From assembly GCA_947164955.1 (NCBI GenBank), contig CAMUYT010000007.1, positions 1 through 37,269 of the forward strand: a DNA stretch of 37,269 bases, read 5' to 3'. The notes beneath the pieces were generated by a model. It was not told the origin of the DNA. It made no database searches and saw nothing but the letters and a program-made list of their open reading frames with translations. Each line of letters begins with the position of its first letter. Position 1 is the stretch's first letter. The DNA is from an uncultured Bacteroidales bacterium (GTDB taxonomy: Bacteria; Bacteroidota; Bacteroidia; Bacteroidales; F082). This document shows positions 17,178 to 26,755 of this stretch, in pieces. The position numbers and the translations under genes are program-made.

Positions 17178-18638
17178 ATGAAAGTTCAACATATCTTCCT
17201 CATATTGAGCCTCTTTCTCTTAGCAGGCTATTCTTGCAAGAAAACCACGCCCATCAATACCGACCCAAGCCTCAAGCTTGAATTCTCGACAGACACGGTC
17301 ATGTTCGACACGGTATTCACTTCTTTGGGCTCGGCGGTACGGCAACTGAGGATTTATAACAAACATGACGGCGACTTGAAAATCAGCTCGATACGATTGA
17401 AAAACGGTGATGCATCGCCCTACCGGTTCAACCTTGACGGCGAGAGTGAGACTGAGTTTTACGATAAAACCATCCCTGCTGGCGATAGTCTCTTCTCCTT
17501 CCTGCGCGTCACCATCAACCCAAACGACCTCAACACGCCCTTCGTGGTGGAAGACGAATTGGAGTTTGTCACCAACGGCAACACACAGACCATCAAGCTG
17601 TTGGCATGGGGGCAAAATGCCAACTACATCGTGGCCGACAAAATGGTTACCTTGGGCGGCGTGCCCTATCCTTACCACATCGTTGCCGACAGTCTGCAAA
17701 CCACGGTCTGGACCAAAGAAAGGCCGTATGTCATTTACGGTTGGGCCCTTATCAATTCATACGGCACACTGCGCATCGAGCCAGGCACACGCATCTATTG
17801 CCACCAAGACGGGGGCATCTTCTCGTGGAGCGATGGACAACTCATCATCGATGGCACTGCCGACGAACCCGTTATCATCCAAGGCGACCGCTTGGAGCCC
17901 TATTACAAAGACACACCTGGCCAATGGGGACAAATCCTGATGATGGACGGCCGTGCCGGTGCCGACCATCGCGTCAGCCATGCCATCATCCGCAACGGCA
18001 CCATTGGGCTCAACTGTCAGTCATCATTGAAGGTGACCGAATGCGCCCTGCGTGTCGACAACACTGTCATTGAGAACCAAAGCGGCTATGGGTTGTATTC
18101 CATCCTCTATCCCGTCGAGGCCAAGAACTTCGTCATCTCCAACTGCGGCAACGGCGGTTTATGGGCCTTTGGCGGCGATTATCGCTTTGTTCACGGCACC
18201 ATCGCCAACTATTGGAGCGCCAACGAGCACACCAAAAACGTAGCCGTACAGGTGCAAAACTATGCCATCGACGCCAGCACGCAAGAGACCTTCTACTACC
18301 CCTTCCACATGGAGATGGACAACTGCATCGTTTATGGGAAACAGAACAACGAGTTCGTCACGTCCTTTGGTCCCGATGCCGACTCCACCTACCTTTTGGA
18401 CCATTGCCTCGTCAAATCGGAGAAACACAACAACGGCATGGCCGGTTTCAGCCACTGCCTCTTCAACTTAGACCCATTTTTCGCCAACATCCAAAACGAT
18501 TTCCATATCGACAGCATCGCCTCGCCCGTCATCGGCACTGGCAACCCACTTTTCGGCAACGAATTGCCGTTTGACTTGGATGGCGTTTCGCGCGTAGGCG
18601 CGCCCGATATAGGGGCTTACCAATATAGACCTGAATAA
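17178..18638 (+). CDS. Lipoprotein with predicted right-handed beta-helix
   Basis: The 486-aa protein has a lipoprotein signal with a lipobox-like LAGYSC (Cys20) followed by KK. Residues of about 35-150 look like a beta-sandwich resembling choice-of-anchor or Ig-like domains (VRQLRIYNKHDGDLKISSI, DELEFVTNG). Residues of about 190-450 have the short repeated turns and asparagine- and glycine-rich pattern of a parallel beta-helix (HAIIRNGTIGLNCQSSL, NTVIENQSGYGLYS, NFVISNCGNGGLWAF). The C-terminus GAPDIGAYQY is a motif often seen at the end of such beta-helix proteins in Bacteroidetes. It is probably anchored in the outer membrane, and no substrate can be inferred. Confidence 0.75.
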   Translation: MKVQHIFLILSLFLLAGYSCKKTTPINTDPSLKLEFSTDTVMFDTVFTSLGSAVRQLRIYNKHDGDLKISSIRLKNGDASPYRFNLDGESETEFYDKTIPAGDSLFSFLRVTINPNDLNTPFVVEDELEFVTNGNTQTIKLLAWGQNANYIVADKMVTLGGVPYPYHIVADSLQTTVWTKERPYVIYGWALINSYGTLRIEPGTRIYCHQDGGIFSWSDGQLIIDGTADEPVIIQGDRLEPYYKDTPGQWGQILMMDGRAGADHRVSHAIIRNGTIGLNCQSSLKVTECALRVDNTVIENQSGYGLYSILYPVEAKNFVISNCGNGGLWAFGGDYRFVHGTIANYWSANEHTKNVAVQVQNYAIDASTQETFYYPFHMEMDNCIVYGKQNNEFVTSFGPDADSTYLLDHCLVKSEKHNNGMAGFSHCLFNLDPFFANIQNDFHIDSIASPVIGTGNPLFGNELPFDLDGVSRVGAPDIGAYQYRPE

Positions 18639-18640
18639 AC

Positions 18641-18667
18641 AAAAAAAGAGACGCATGATGCGTCTCT
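18641..18667 (-). terminator. Rho-independent terminator of the M23 peptidase gene
   Basis: Read on the minus strand, the stem agagacgc/gcgtctct (8 bp, 5-nt loop, 18667-18647) is followed by a run of seven Ts (18647-18641). It lies directly after the peptidase stop at 18673. On the plus strand no T-run follows, so it is mainly a minus-strand signal. Confidence 0.85.
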
Positions 18668-18672
18668 ACGGT

Positions 18673-20385
18673 TTAATATACCACCCTCGCCTTCAAGGTT
18701 TTCTTATTCCCCACCCCGTCGGTCACCACGACCTTGACGTTATTGGTGCCTTTCTTCATTTTCTCGTCGAACTCGTAATAGAGCAACGCGTTCTTGGCGT
18801 CGTATTGGCCCAAAACCCACACATCGTCAAGGTAAATGTCATAGGTCTCGATGCCTGTCATGTCGTCGGAGATCTTGAAACGCAACGACTTGAGCGCGCT
18901 CACGTTTTGACCGTCTTTGAAGTTGGATGTCGAGATTTTCGGCGCCACAGAATCGATTTTGATGGTATACTCTCCCATGGTGTGCGTCGTGGTCTCCACG
19001 CAACCGTTCTTGAGTTTGCCGCCCAGCGAGCTGACCTTGCCGTTTTTGTCGATATTGGCGATAAACATCCTGCTGTCGGTCGCCCATTTCTCCTCTGGAC
19101 GAATACGAACCGTAAACTTCTTGAAGGTCGTCATTTCCTCAGTTCCAAAACGATAAATGCGTGAACAGCATCCTTTCTCGTCGCGCTGTCCCGTCTGGAT
19201 CCATTCATCGCGGAACAAGGTACCCTTCTCCATCGACACATTGAATTGCTCGATGGTGATGTCCGAATTCATCGAGCCGTCGGCCGTCACGAAATACTCG
19301 CTGCGTCGGCGCAAAGGACGTTCCACCTCAACGGGAGCCACGCCCACCAACTTAAAACCGATGCGCGAGGTGTTGCCTTTATAGTCGGCAATCTTGAAAA
19401 CGACATTCACCGTGTCGCCCTCAGCCACCGTGACCGTGCCATTCCGCTTTTCGATCATCTGCAACTTGTTGAACGGATCGGTCTCTGTGCGCACATAACT
19501 CGATTTCTTCTGCTTGTAGTGGCGGTAATCCAAGAGGCTGTTCACATAGCGCGGCTCGCTGTAGGAGAAGCTGTCGGCCTCCACCTGGAAAGCCAATTCG
19601 TCGTCGAGGAAAAGTTCATACAGATAAGGGCCGTTCTTGTTGGTGGACGTGCCCACCTGGTCGTAGGTGCAAATGCCAAAGGCGATTTCGCCGTTGGCAT
19701 GAACCACATTCCTGTCTTTCAAGCTATAACGGCCGCGTTCACCGCCCGTTACCGAGAAATACATCGGCTTGATGCCCCCTTCGAGGATGGCCTCATCACC
19801 CAAAGGATACACCGAAACGCCTTGGATGAGAGGTCTCACGTCATCATCGATCCGATAGCCGAAATACATCGGGTTGACAGGTTTCTCGCTCACCGTGTGG
19901 CGGATCTCGAAATGCAAGTGCGGTCCGCCCGAGCCACCCGAATTGCCCGAATAAGCTATCAAGTCGCCCTTCTTGATGGGGAACTTGCCTTTTTCGGGAT
20001 AGATCTGCGAGGCGAATTTCTTGTGCTTGTATTGGTATTGCTTCACGTATCTGGCAATCTCGCCCGAAAAACGCTGCAAATGGGCATACACTGAAGTATA
20101 GCCATCGTAATGGGTGATATACAAAACGTTACCATAGCCATAGGGCGAAACACCGATACGACTGATATAGCCATCGGCCACGGCATACACCTTCTTGCCT
20201 TCCACGCCTTGCGTCTTGATGTCGAGACCTGCATGAATGTGGTTGGGACGAATCTCGCCAAAGGTGGCAGAGAGATAAATCGGGATGTCGAGAGGGTTGC
20301 CGTATTTCGGAAAGTCCTGAGCGAAGGCACAGAGAACGACCGTCAGCGCCATGAAAACCAAAAAAGAACGCAATTTCATCATCAT
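18673..20385 (-). CDS. M23 family metallopeptidase (LytM-type murein hydrolase)
   Basis: From the ATG at 20385 (one of three consecutive Met codons) the protein is 570 aa; a TTG ten codons upstream is unlikely. A signal peptide ends near LCAFAQ. The LytM domain follows at once: HAGLD at 51-55 (zinc ligands His and Asp), AHLQ with His102, and PHLHFE with His156 and His158. These are the ligands and catalytic histidines of the M23 family, so it is likely an active peptidoglycan endopeptidase. The remaining roughly 400 residues are beta-rich and probably periplasmic, with no known domain. A TATCTTTG (20420-20413, minus) is a likely -7 element. Confidence 0.9.
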   Translation of the reverse strand: MMMKLRSFLVFMALTVVLCAFAQDFPKYGNPLDIPIYLSATFGEIRPNHIHAGLDIKTQGVEGKKVYAVADGYISRIGVSPYGYGNVLYITHYDGYTSVYAHLQRFSGEIARYVKQYQYKHKKFASQIYPEKGKFPIKKGDLIAYSGNSGGSGGPHLHFEIRHTVSEKPVNPMYFGYRIDDDVRPLIQGVSVYPLGDEAILEGGIKPMYFSVTGGERGRYSLKDRNVVHANGEIAFGICTYDQVGTSTNKNGPYLYELFLDDELAFQVEADSFSYSEPRYVNSLLDYRHYKQKKSSYVRTETDPFNKLQMIEKRNGTVTVAEGDTVNVVFKIADYKGNTSRIGFKLVGVAPVEVERPLRRRSEYFVTADGSMNSDITIEQFNVSMEKGTLFRDEWIQTGQRDEKGCCSRIYRFGTEEMTTFKKFTVRIRPEEKWATDSRMFIANIDKNGKVSSLGGKLKNGCVETTTHTMGEYTIKIDSVAPKISTSNFKDGQNVSALKSLRFKISDDMTGIETYDIYLDDVWVLGQYDAKNALLYYEFDEKMKKGTNNVKVVVTDGVGNKKTLKARVVY

Positions 20386-20412
20386 TGAATCTTTGTTGTT
20401 TGAAATAATGGG

Positions 20413-20439
20413 CAAAGATACACTTTTTTCCTATTTTTG
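20413..20439. promoter_or_regulatory. Divergent -7 elements between M23 peptidase and LTA-synthase-like gene
   Basis: TATCTTTG on the minus strand (20420-20413) and TATTTTTG on the plus strand (20432-20439) lie back to back in the 76-nt gap. The -33 partners are not clear. Confidence 0.4.
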
Positions 20440-20461
20440 CATCGATTTTAGGACAAAAACA

Positions 20462-22438
20462 ATGCGTCGTCAAACAAGAAAAGAGAAAATTCAGGCTTGG
20501 CTCTCCTCGCCTGTCATGTTGTTGGTCTATCGGTTGCTGACCACCTTGCTGGCTCTCAGCATCAGCCGCTGGATGCTCTACCTGTTCAACATCCAGTTCT
20601 TCCACCAACTGGACCTGCGACAGGCAGCTTCCCTCTATTTCAACGGGATGCGTTTTGACTTGCCTATCGTGTTTGCCATCAACATCCCGACGATCGTTTT
20701 CTATTGTCTTCCGTCACGCCTCATTTACAACAAAGGACTTCAAGCTTTTGTCGATATTGTTTACGTCATCGCAAACGCCCTTGCCATATTACTCAACTTC
20801 TTGGATATCATTTGTTTCCATTTCTTTGGCAAGCATCTCACTGTCGATTTCATCAAATTGCTGAGCCAATCGGATGAAGTGTCGTTTGGCGAAGTAGGCC
20901 ACGTCTTCTTCGACTATTGGTACCTTTTGGTTATTTTCGTCCTTTTTGTATTGATTATCAGGGTTGTGGCACAGCAAACCCAAATCAACCCACCTAAAAA
21001 AGAGGAAGACCCTCGGTGGCATCTGAAGCAAGCCATCAGCATGGTTGTCATGTTGGTGCTCACCGTCATTGCAGGACGTGGCGGACTGCAGGCCGAACCC
21101 ATCACCGTGGAGACCGCCATGCAATATTCCGACCCTCAGAACGCCCCCATTTTGCTCAACACACCCTTTTGCCTTATCACCACCCGCGATACCGATTTGG
21201 ATGAAAGGAAAGGGGTGTACCAAAGCGACTTTAGTCCAGTACACAACGACTTGGCACCCAATCGTTTCATCGAAACCGACAGCCTCGTCAGCGACAGCAT
21301 CCCAAGCAATGTTGTCGTCCTCATTTTGAAGAATATGGGACAGGAAATGATTGGCTACTACAGCCACGACCGGCGGTACCCAATCACGCCATTCCTCGAC
21401 TCACTCCTCAGCCAAAGTCTCACCTTCAACGGCAGGTCGAACAGCAGGCGCAATCTTGAGGTGTTGCCATCCATTTTGGCCAGCATCCCAGCAATGATGG
21501 AAATCGACTTCGTCAGATCGCCCTATGCAAGCAACGACTTCGATGCTTTTGGCCAGCATCTGCATGAGCACGGCTACAACACCATCTTCATGCATGGTGG
21601 GAAGAACGGCATGCAAGGTTTCGACGCTTTCTCGCGTCGAGCCGGATTCAACAAGTATTTCGGGCGAATCGAATACGACGACGACAGCGATTACGACGGT
21701 CGGTGGGGCATCTACGACGGCCCCTTCTTGCAATACGCCGCCAAGACCTTGAACCGTGTGCAAGAGCCTTTCGCTACGACCATCTTCACCCTCACTTCGC
21801 GCTATCCCTACAAAGTGCCCAAGGACTTCGCGTTGCCCGAAGAGAGTTATTTCTGGACCGGTTTCGAAAAAACCATCTACTATGTCGACTGCGCCTTGAG
21901 GGATTTCTTCAAGGCCGCCTCAAGGATGCCATGGTTCGACCACACCCTGTTCGTCATCACTGCCGACTATTCAAACAGCGAGCATTTTCAGCCAGAATAC
22001 AGTAATGTTTGGGGCATGTACGCCATCCCAATAGCATTCTATTACCCGAAGAAAATCAATCCGTTACGTTGCAATGAGATTGCCCAGCAAATCGACCTCG
22101 GGCCCTCTATCCTCTCCGCACTTGGGATCAACGACACCTTGTTTTCCATGGGTCGCAACTTGTTTGACACCCTCAGCGAGCCCTCGTTTGTGAGTTACTA
22201 CAACCTCACCTACCAATATTGCGACGGCACCTATCTCGTACAATCCGACGGTGAGCAGCCGTTTGGCATCTTCAAGCCCATCAGCGACTCGCTTTTGAAC
22301 GACAACCTCGTCGACAGGTTACAGTGTCCCGATGTCTTTGACAAACTATACAGGTTTATCCAAGTATATAACAACGGTATGATTAACAACAAATTAAGAA
22401 TAGAAACAGACACCATCCATGAAACACAAGAGCGATAA
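20462..22438 (+). CDS. LTA-synthase-like membrane protein, probably catalytically inactive
   Basis: The ATG at 20462 gives 658 aa; the upstream open frame overlaps the divergent gene. About five membrane helices occupy residues 15-215, followed by a periplasmic alkaline-phosphatase-superfamily (sulfatase/LtaS-like) domain from about 285. The fold is clear: [52 protein letters not shown]. In active relatives these motifs carry LESF, a Thr or Ser nucleophile, HH and ADH. Here they read LKNM (Lys290), RRN (Asn331), SRYP (Arg447-Tyr448) and ADY (Tyr503). Loss of so many key residues suggests a pseudoenzyme. It overlaps the next gene by 20 nt. Confidence 0.8.
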   Translation: MRRQTRKEKIQAWLSSPVMLLVYRLLTTLLALSISRWMLYLFNIQFFHQLDLRQAASLYFNGMRFDLPIVFAINIPTIVFYCLPSRLIYNKGLQAFVDIVYVIANALAILLNFLDIICFHFFGKHLTVDFIKLLSQSDEVSFGEVGHVFFDYWYLLVIFVLFVLIIRVVAQQTQINPPKKEEDPRWHLKQAISMVVMLVLTVIAGRGGLQAEPITVETAMQYSDPQNAPILLNTPFCLITTRDTDLDERKGVYQSDFSPVHNDLAPNRFIETDSLVSDSIPSNVVVLILKNMGQEMIGYYSHDRRYPITPFLDSLLSQSLTFNGRSNSRRNLEVLPSILASIPAMMEIDFVRSPYASNDFDAFGQHLHEHGYNTIFMHGGKNGMQGFDAFSRRAGFNKYFGRIEYDDDSDYDGRWGIYDGPFLQYAAKTLNRVQEPFATTIFTLTSRYPYKVPKDFALPEESYFWTGFEKTIYYVDCALRDFFKAASRMPWFDHTLFVITADYSNSEHFQPEYSNVWGMYAIPIAFYYPKKINPLRCNEIAQQIDLGPSILSALGINDTLFSMGRNLFDTLSEPSFVSYYNLTYQYCDGTYLVQSDGEQPFGIFKPISDSLLNDNLVDRLQCPDVFDKLYRFIQVYNNGMINNKLRIETDTIHETQER

Positions 22439-22760
22439 CAACGGCACCGTTTATTCCACCAACCCCGATTACGTCTTCGATTATGGCGAAGAAGAATCCG
22501 TCACCCTCGAACCCGCCAAGCAAAACCTCCGCGTGATGCTCGACAAGAAACAAAGAGGCGGCAAGAAAGTGACCCTTGTCACGGGTTTTCAAGGCTCCGA
22601 CTATGACCTTGCCGTACTGGGAAAGGAATTGAAGTCGGCCTGCGGCGTTGGAGGCAGTGTGAAAGACGGTGAGATCCTGCTGCAAGGCGACTTCCGTGAG
22701 AAAGTGATGGCTTTGCTGCAGCAAAAAGGCTACACAAAAACCAAAATCAGCGGAATATGA
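22419..22760 (+). CDS. SUI1/eIF1-like translation factor (YciH type)
   Basis: The 113-aa protein has a disordered acidic N-terminus and a SUI1 domain at about 35-113, seen in [20 protein letters not shown], followed by [28 protein letters not shown]. This matches bacterial YciH-like relatives of eukaryotic initiation factor 1, which influence initiation fidelity. Its start overlaps the end of the LTA-synthase-like gene by 20 nt and its stop overlaps the MscS start by 4 nt, so the three are translationally coupled. The function in bacteria is only partly known. Confidence 0.9.
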   Translation: MKHKSDNNGTVYSTNPDYVFDYGEEESVTLEPAKQNLRVMLDKKQRGGKKVTLVTGFQGSDYDLAVLGKELKSACGVGGSVKDGEILLQGDFREKVMALLQQKGYTKTKISGI

Positions 22761-23977
22761 TAGAGAATTACATCGAAATCCTGAAGAACCTCAACCTAAA
22801 GATGGGCCTCAGTGACGGGCTTTCGACAGGCCTTGCCGAAGCCATCGCCACCTTGAGTCTACTTGTGGTCAGCATCGGCCTATTCTTTTTGGTCAAATGG
22901 ATCCTGAAGAAGACCGTATACAAGATTATCCAACGCACCACGACCCAATTCGACGACCTGCTCATCAAGAACAAAGTCATCGGGCGTGTTTGTCTGCTCA
23001 TCCCTGCCCTACTTATTGGAGCGCTGCTGCCCGACGTCCTCCCCTACTACCCCGAGACCGCAGCGTCATTAGGCAAACTGGTCAGAATCTTCGAGATCAT
23101 TGTCTACACCATGATTCTCACATCGATAGTGACGACATTGGAAGACATCTACAACACCCATGAGATGGCCAAGCTCAAGCCTTTGACGGGCTTGGTGCAA
23201 GTCATCAAGATCGTGCTGTATGTCGTTGCCAGCCTGATTATCATCGCCTACTTGCTCGACACCAAGCTCAGCACCATCCTCATCAGTTTGGGCACCATGT
23301 CGGCTGTTTTGATGTTGGTCTTCCAAGACACCATCAAAGGCTTCGTGGGCAGCATCCAGCTCTCGGCCAACGACATGCTTCGCATCGGCGACTGGATAGC
23401 CGTTGGCGCCGCCGACGGCAACGTGCTGGAAATCAATCTCACAACGGTAAAGGTGCAAAATTGGGACAACACCATCACCACCATACCCACCTATAGTTTG
23501 GTCTCTAGCCCGTTCACCAATTGGCGCGGCATGTCGGAGTCGGGCGGACGACGCATCGCCCGCACCATCAACATCGACGTGAACACCATCCGCTACTGCA
23601 CGCCCGAGATGATAGAGAAATACAAGCATTACTCCCTCATCAAGGATTATCTCACTCAAAAAGAGGAAGACATACTCGAATACAACAAGGCCAACCGCAT
23701 CGACACGAGCGAGATCATGAACGGCAGGCAACAAACCAACCTCGGCATTTTCCGTGCCTATATCAAGGCTTACCTGAACAACAACCCGAAACTGAACCAT
23801 AACCTGACTATGATGGTGCGCCAGATGCAGCCCACCGAGTTTGGCGTGCCGTTGCAAATCTACGCCTTCAGCAGCGACAAGAAATGGATCAACTACGAGG
23901 ACATCCAAAGCGACATTTTCGATCATATCATCTCAGCTGCACCGATGTTTGACCTGAAGATTTATCAGAAGCATTAG
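22757..23977 (+). CDS. Mechanosensitive ion channel of the MscS family (YbdG/MscM-like)
   Basis: The 406-aa protein has about five membrane helices in residues 25-200, including [17 protein letters not shown] pore-type helix [20 protein letters not shown] (about 176-195) leads into the MscS beta domain ([20 protein letters not shown]) and a cytoplasmic C-terminal domain. The length and the long C-terminal insert resemble the YbdG (MscM) branch of E. coli rather than the 286-aa MscS. Such channels release solutes on hypo-osmotic shock. It is the last gene of the overlapping trio; a palindromic repeat follows. Confidence 0.9.
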   Translation: MIENYIEILKNLNLKMGLSDGLSTGLAEAIATLSLLVVSIGLFFLVKWILKKTVYKIIQRTTTQFDDLLIKNKVIGRVCLLIPALLIGALLPDVLPYYPETAASLGKLVRIFEIIVYTMILTSIVTTLEDIYNTHEMAKLKPLTGLVQVIKIVLYVVASLIIIAYLLDTKLSTILISLGTMSAVLMLVFQDTIKGFVGSIQLSANDMLRIGDWIAVGAADGNVLEINLTTVKVQNWDNTITTIPTYSLVSSPFTNWRGMSESGGRRIARTINIDVNTIRYCTPEMIEKYKHYSLIKDYLTQKEEDILEYNKANRIDTSEIMNGRQQTNLGIFRAYIKAYLNNNPKLNHNLTMMVRQMQPTEFGVPLQIYAFSSDKKWINYEDIQSDIFDHIISAAPMFDLKIYQKH

Positions 23978-23980
23978 TAG

Positions 23981-24031
23981 TTGTAGGGCTGTCACAATGT
24001 GGCAGCCGGTCACAATGTGGCAACCCTACAA
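23981..24031. repeat. Intergenic palindrome with an internal direct repeat
   Basis: ttgtagggctgtcac (23981-23995) pairs with gtggcaaccctacaa (24017-24031), 15 bp with one mismatch and one wobble. Inside the structure gtcacaatgtggca occurs twice. It could act as a terminator or mRNA-end stabiliser, or be a REP-like dispersed element. Confidence 0.6.
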
Positions 24032-24048
24032 ATCCCATAATAAAGTAT

Positions 24049-24951
24049 ATGAACCCAGGCAGAGTCTTTACGGAAAAATATTTGAAACTGATGTTCAAGC
24101 AGTTGCGCGATGCCACGCCCGACGAGGTGATGGAAGAGCTTGAGCATTGCCGCCGAGAAAACCGTAGGCCCGTGCGCGTGCCGCGCTATTTCAGGGGCTT
24201 CTTCGAGGAAGCAGAGAAGTTCACCACCTCGAAAGGATTTGAGATGCAGGTGTTTCGGCACACTCAGCCGTCACGCCAGCTCATCCTCTATCTCCACGGT
24301 GGCGCGTTCATCTACCCGCCCGTGTTTTTCCATTGGCGCTTCCTGCACGACCTCGCCTTGCGTGCGCATTGCGATGCGGTGCTACCCGTCTATCCCAAAT
24401 CGCCCGAATACACCTGCTCCGACACTGTCCCAGCCGTGCTTGATTTCTACAAAAGCCTCTCGGAATCAAGGCAATACGAAGAAATCCATCTCGTTGGCGA
24501 CTCGGCAGGGGCGCATCTTTGCCTCGTCGTGGCTCAAGAAGCGGGCAAAAACGGCTGGCAACGACCCGCCACCACGACCCTCCTCTCCCCCTGCGTCGAC
24601 CTAAGCCACACCAAAGAGAAGGAAATGAGGGCTTTGCAAGAGAGAGACCCGATGCTCCAACTCGACCGCGTCATCACCCTTAACGCCGTCTGGCAAGGCG
24701 AGCTGTCGGACAAGCACCCTTGGGTCAGTCCCGTCTTCGGCGACTTCAGCGGTGTCGACAATCTCAGCGTCTATTTCGGTTCCGACGAAATCCTCAAGCC
24801 CGATTCGCTGTTCCTCAAGGAAACCTACGAGAAAGCAAGTAAAACCGGACATTTTTACGAATACGAAGGCATGTTCCACACTTTTGCCATGTTCCCGATA
24901 CCCGCTGCTTTTAAAGTTGTTAGGGAAATAGCAAGCACCATTTCAAAATGA
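24049..24951 (+). CDS. Alpha/beta hydrolase (HSL/acetyl esterase type)
   Basis: This 300-aa cytoplasmic hydrolase has the oxyanion-hole motif HGG at 83-85 (LYLHGGAFIY), a nucleophile elbow GDSAG with Ser152, and likely triad partners Asp246 (FGSDEIL) and His277 (MFHTF). The HGG plus GDSAG pair marks the hormone-sensitive-lipase-like branch, which hydrolyses esters of short acyl chains. There is no signal peptide. The real substrate cannot be told. It starts 71 nt after mscS, and pnuC follows after 20 nt. Confidence 0.85.
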   Translation: MNPGRVFTEKYLKLMFKQLRDATPDEVMEELEHCRRENRRPVRVPRYFRGFFEEAEKFTTSKGFEMQVFRHTQPSRQLILYLHGGAFIYPPVFFHWRFLHDLALRAHCDAVLPVYPKSPEYTCSDTVPAVLDFYKSLSESRQYEEIHLVGDSAGAHLCLVVAQEAGKNGWQRPATTTLLSPCVDLSHTKEKEMRALQERDPMLQLDRVITLNAVWQGELSDKHPWVSPVFGDFSGVDNLSVYFGSDEILKPDSLFLKETYEKASKTGHFYEYEGMFHTFAMFPIPAAFKVVREIASTISK

Positions 24952-24971
24952 TATAAAAACTGATTATTAAT

Positions 24972-25706
24972 ATGCAGAAATTCAAAGACATACTCAAAGA
25001 CGAACTGAAAGGCTGGAAGCCTTTCGATATCATTTGGTTGGTAACGGTGAGCGTCGTCATCACCGTGATGTCCATCCTATTCAAATACGACAGCGCGACC
25101 GACCGTTTCTATTGGATCCACATCGTGGCGGCGGCCTGCGGCATCATCAATGTGGTGTTGGGCGGCAAAGGCAAGCTCTCCAACTACCTTTTCGGCTTCA
25201 TCCACTGCTGTCTAATGCTTTACATCACCTTGATTTCCAGACTTTATGCCGACTTCGGTGTGACGGTCTACAACTTCGTAATGCAGTTTGTTGGCTTCTT
25301 CACCTGGGCCAAGAACATGAACCACGAGACCCACGAGGTGATGAAAATCCACATGACGAACAGGTCGCGACTCATCAGCCTTGCAGTTATCGTGGTAGGC
25401 ACCATCGGCTTCGGCCTGTTGATGAAGCACTTCACCAACGACCTCGCGCCTTTCGCCGACTCGGCCAAAGCCGTCATGCAGGTAGTAGCCATGATATTGA
25501 TGGTGAGGATGTTCAGCGAGCAATGGTGGCTCTGGATTGCCATCAACTGCGTCAGCATCTTCATGTATGTCAAGGCCGGCAACTTCCCGATAACGATGAT
25601 GTATGTGGTTTATCTGGTCAATTCCATCATCATGTGCGTAAGGTGGGAGAAGGAAGCGATTGCGAATGATTCGTTGTTTGGAAAACGGAGGACTATGGAC
25701 TATTGA
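24972..25706 (+). CDS. pnuC: PnuC-type vitamin transporter (probably nicotinamide riboside)
   Basis: The 244-aa protein has about seven helices. Family signatures are GKGKLSNYLFGFIHCCLMLY (about 65-84), NFVMQFVGFFTW near 96-107, and EQWWLWIAINCVSIFMYV near 178-195. PnuC proteins carry nicotinamide riboside, which is then trapped by phosphorylation; relatives (PnuT, PnuX) carry thiamine or riboflavin. No riboswitch or vitamin kinase gene lies nearby to settle the substrate. It is followed after 15 nt by an EamA-type transporter, probably in one operon. Confidence 0.85.
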   Translation: MQKFKDILKDELKGWKPFDIIWLVTVSVVITVMSILFKYDSATDRFYWIHIVAAACGIINVVLGGKGKLSNYLFGFIHCCLMLYITLISRLYADFGVTVYNFVMQFVGFFTWAKNMNHETHEVMKIHMTNRSRLISLAVIVVGTIGFGLLMKHFTNDLAPFADSAKAVMQVVAMILMVRMFSEQWWLWIAINCVSIFMYVKAGNFPITMMYVVYLVNSIIMCVRWEKEAIANDSLFGKRRTMDY

Positions 25707-25721
25707 TTAAAGAAAGAATAA

Positions 25722-26639
25722 ATGAAAGAAAACCAGCAAAATACAAAAACCATTGGAGCATTGGCCGTAGCCTTGTCCGCGATGCTTTGGGGCGTCGACG
25801 GCATCCTGCTCACGCCGCAACTTTACAATTTGAACACGGCCTTCGTGGTCTTCGTCATCCACCTCTGCCCTTTCGCGCTGATGAACGTGTTCTTTTTCAG
25901 GGAATACAAGCATCTGAGGACCATGTCGCGCTCCGACCTGCTTTATTTCACCCTCATCGCCCTTTTTGGCGGCGCCTTGGGCACGTTGGCCATCGTCAAG
26001 TCGCTGTTTCTGTTGCACTTCAACAGCCTTTCGGTTGTCGTATTGCTGCAAAAACTACAACCCGTCTTTGCCATTATCTTGGCACGTATCATCCTGAAAG
26101 AGAGGATTAAACGACACTTTGCGCTTTGGGCTGCCATCGCACTGATTGGCGGTTATTTCCTCACTTTCGGCTGGTCGCTCCCCGACTTCAGCACCGACGG
26201 CATCACCACGGTCTATGCCGCCTTGCTGTCGCTCTTGGCCGCCTTCTCGTTTGGCAGCTCCACGGTGTTCTCGAAAAAAATCTTGGGCAACTATTCCTTC
26301 GTCACCTCCACGTTTTTCCGCTATGGCTTCACGACGGCCATCATGTTTGTCATCGTGCTGTTTGCGGGACATCTCGGCGACTTCTCGCAGGTGACGCCGC
26401 GCAACTGGCTCTTCATCGCCCTCATCGGCCTGACCACGGGTTCGGGAGCCATCTTCCTGTATTACTACGGTTTGCGTCATGTGAAAGCCTCGCTTTCCAC
26501 CTTCCTTGAGCTGATGTATCCCATCACCGCCGTGGTGTTGGACTATTTCGTCAACGACACGCATTATTCACCTGTGCAATGGATTGCCGCCGCCGTGATG
26601 CTGTTTGCGATTGTGATGCTGAATGCGGAAAAAGAGTAA
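25722..26639 (+). CDS. EamA/DMT-family transporter
   Basis: The 305-aa protein has ten predicted helices in two EamA repeats: the first in about residues 10-140 (ALAVALSAMLWGVDGILL to VFAIILARIILKERI) and the second in about 150-300 (TVYAALLSLLAAFSFGSSTV to VMLFAIVMLNAEK). The drug/metabolite transporter superfamily includes exporters of amino acids, sugars and cofactors; the substrate cannot be inferred. It starts 15 nt after pnuC. Confidence 0.85.
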   Translation: MKENQQNTKTIGALAVALSAMLWGVDGILLTPQLYNLNTAFVVFVIHLCPFALMNVFFFREYKHLRTMSRSDLLYFTLIALFGGALGTLAIVKSLFLLHFNSLSVVVLLQKLQPVFAIILARIILKERIKRHFALWAAIALIGGYFLTFGWSLPDFSTDGITTVYAALLSLLAAFSFGSSTVFSKKILGNYSFVTSTFFRYGFTTAIMFVIVLFAGHLGDFSQVTPRNWLFIALIGLTTGSGAIFLYYYGLRHVKASLSTFLELMYPITAVVLDYFVNDTHYSPVQWIAAAVMLFAIVMLNAEKE

Positions 26640-26679
26640 AAAACATAGCCAAAACCATACAAGATAACGGAATTTTTCC

Positions 26680-26687
26680 TATTTTTG
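26680..26687 (+). promoter_or_regulatory. -7 element upstream of the DUF4143 ATPase
   Basis: TATTTTTG lies about 70 nt before the ATPase ATG, leaving the palindromic motif at 26714-26743 inside the predicted leader. A -33 partner is not clear. Confidence 0.35.
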
Positions 26688-26713
26688 CCCCGTGCATTAA
26701 AATTATTCAATCT

Positions 26714-26743
26714 ATTGAGTATTTTTACTCAACCCATTGAGTA
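26714..26743. promoter_or_regulatory. Palindromic putative operator before the ATPase gene
   Basis: ttgagta (26715-26721) and tactcaa (26726-26732) form an inverted repeat around tttt, and a third copy attgagta follows at 26736-26743. The three half-sites end 12 nt before the ATG. This is a likely protein-binding site or mRNA hairpin. Confidence 0.45.
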
Positions 26744-26755
26744 AAATTGACAGAT

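Noticed and set aside
19246-20094. Long plus-strand open frame opposite the M23 peptidase
   Set aside because: It lies wholly within the peptidase gene, which has all catalytic motifs; no promoter or domain supports it.
23069-23926. Long minus-strand open frame opposite mscS
   Set aside because: The plus-strand MscS protein is unmistakable; the antisense translation is rich in His, Asp and Val and has no recognisable domain.
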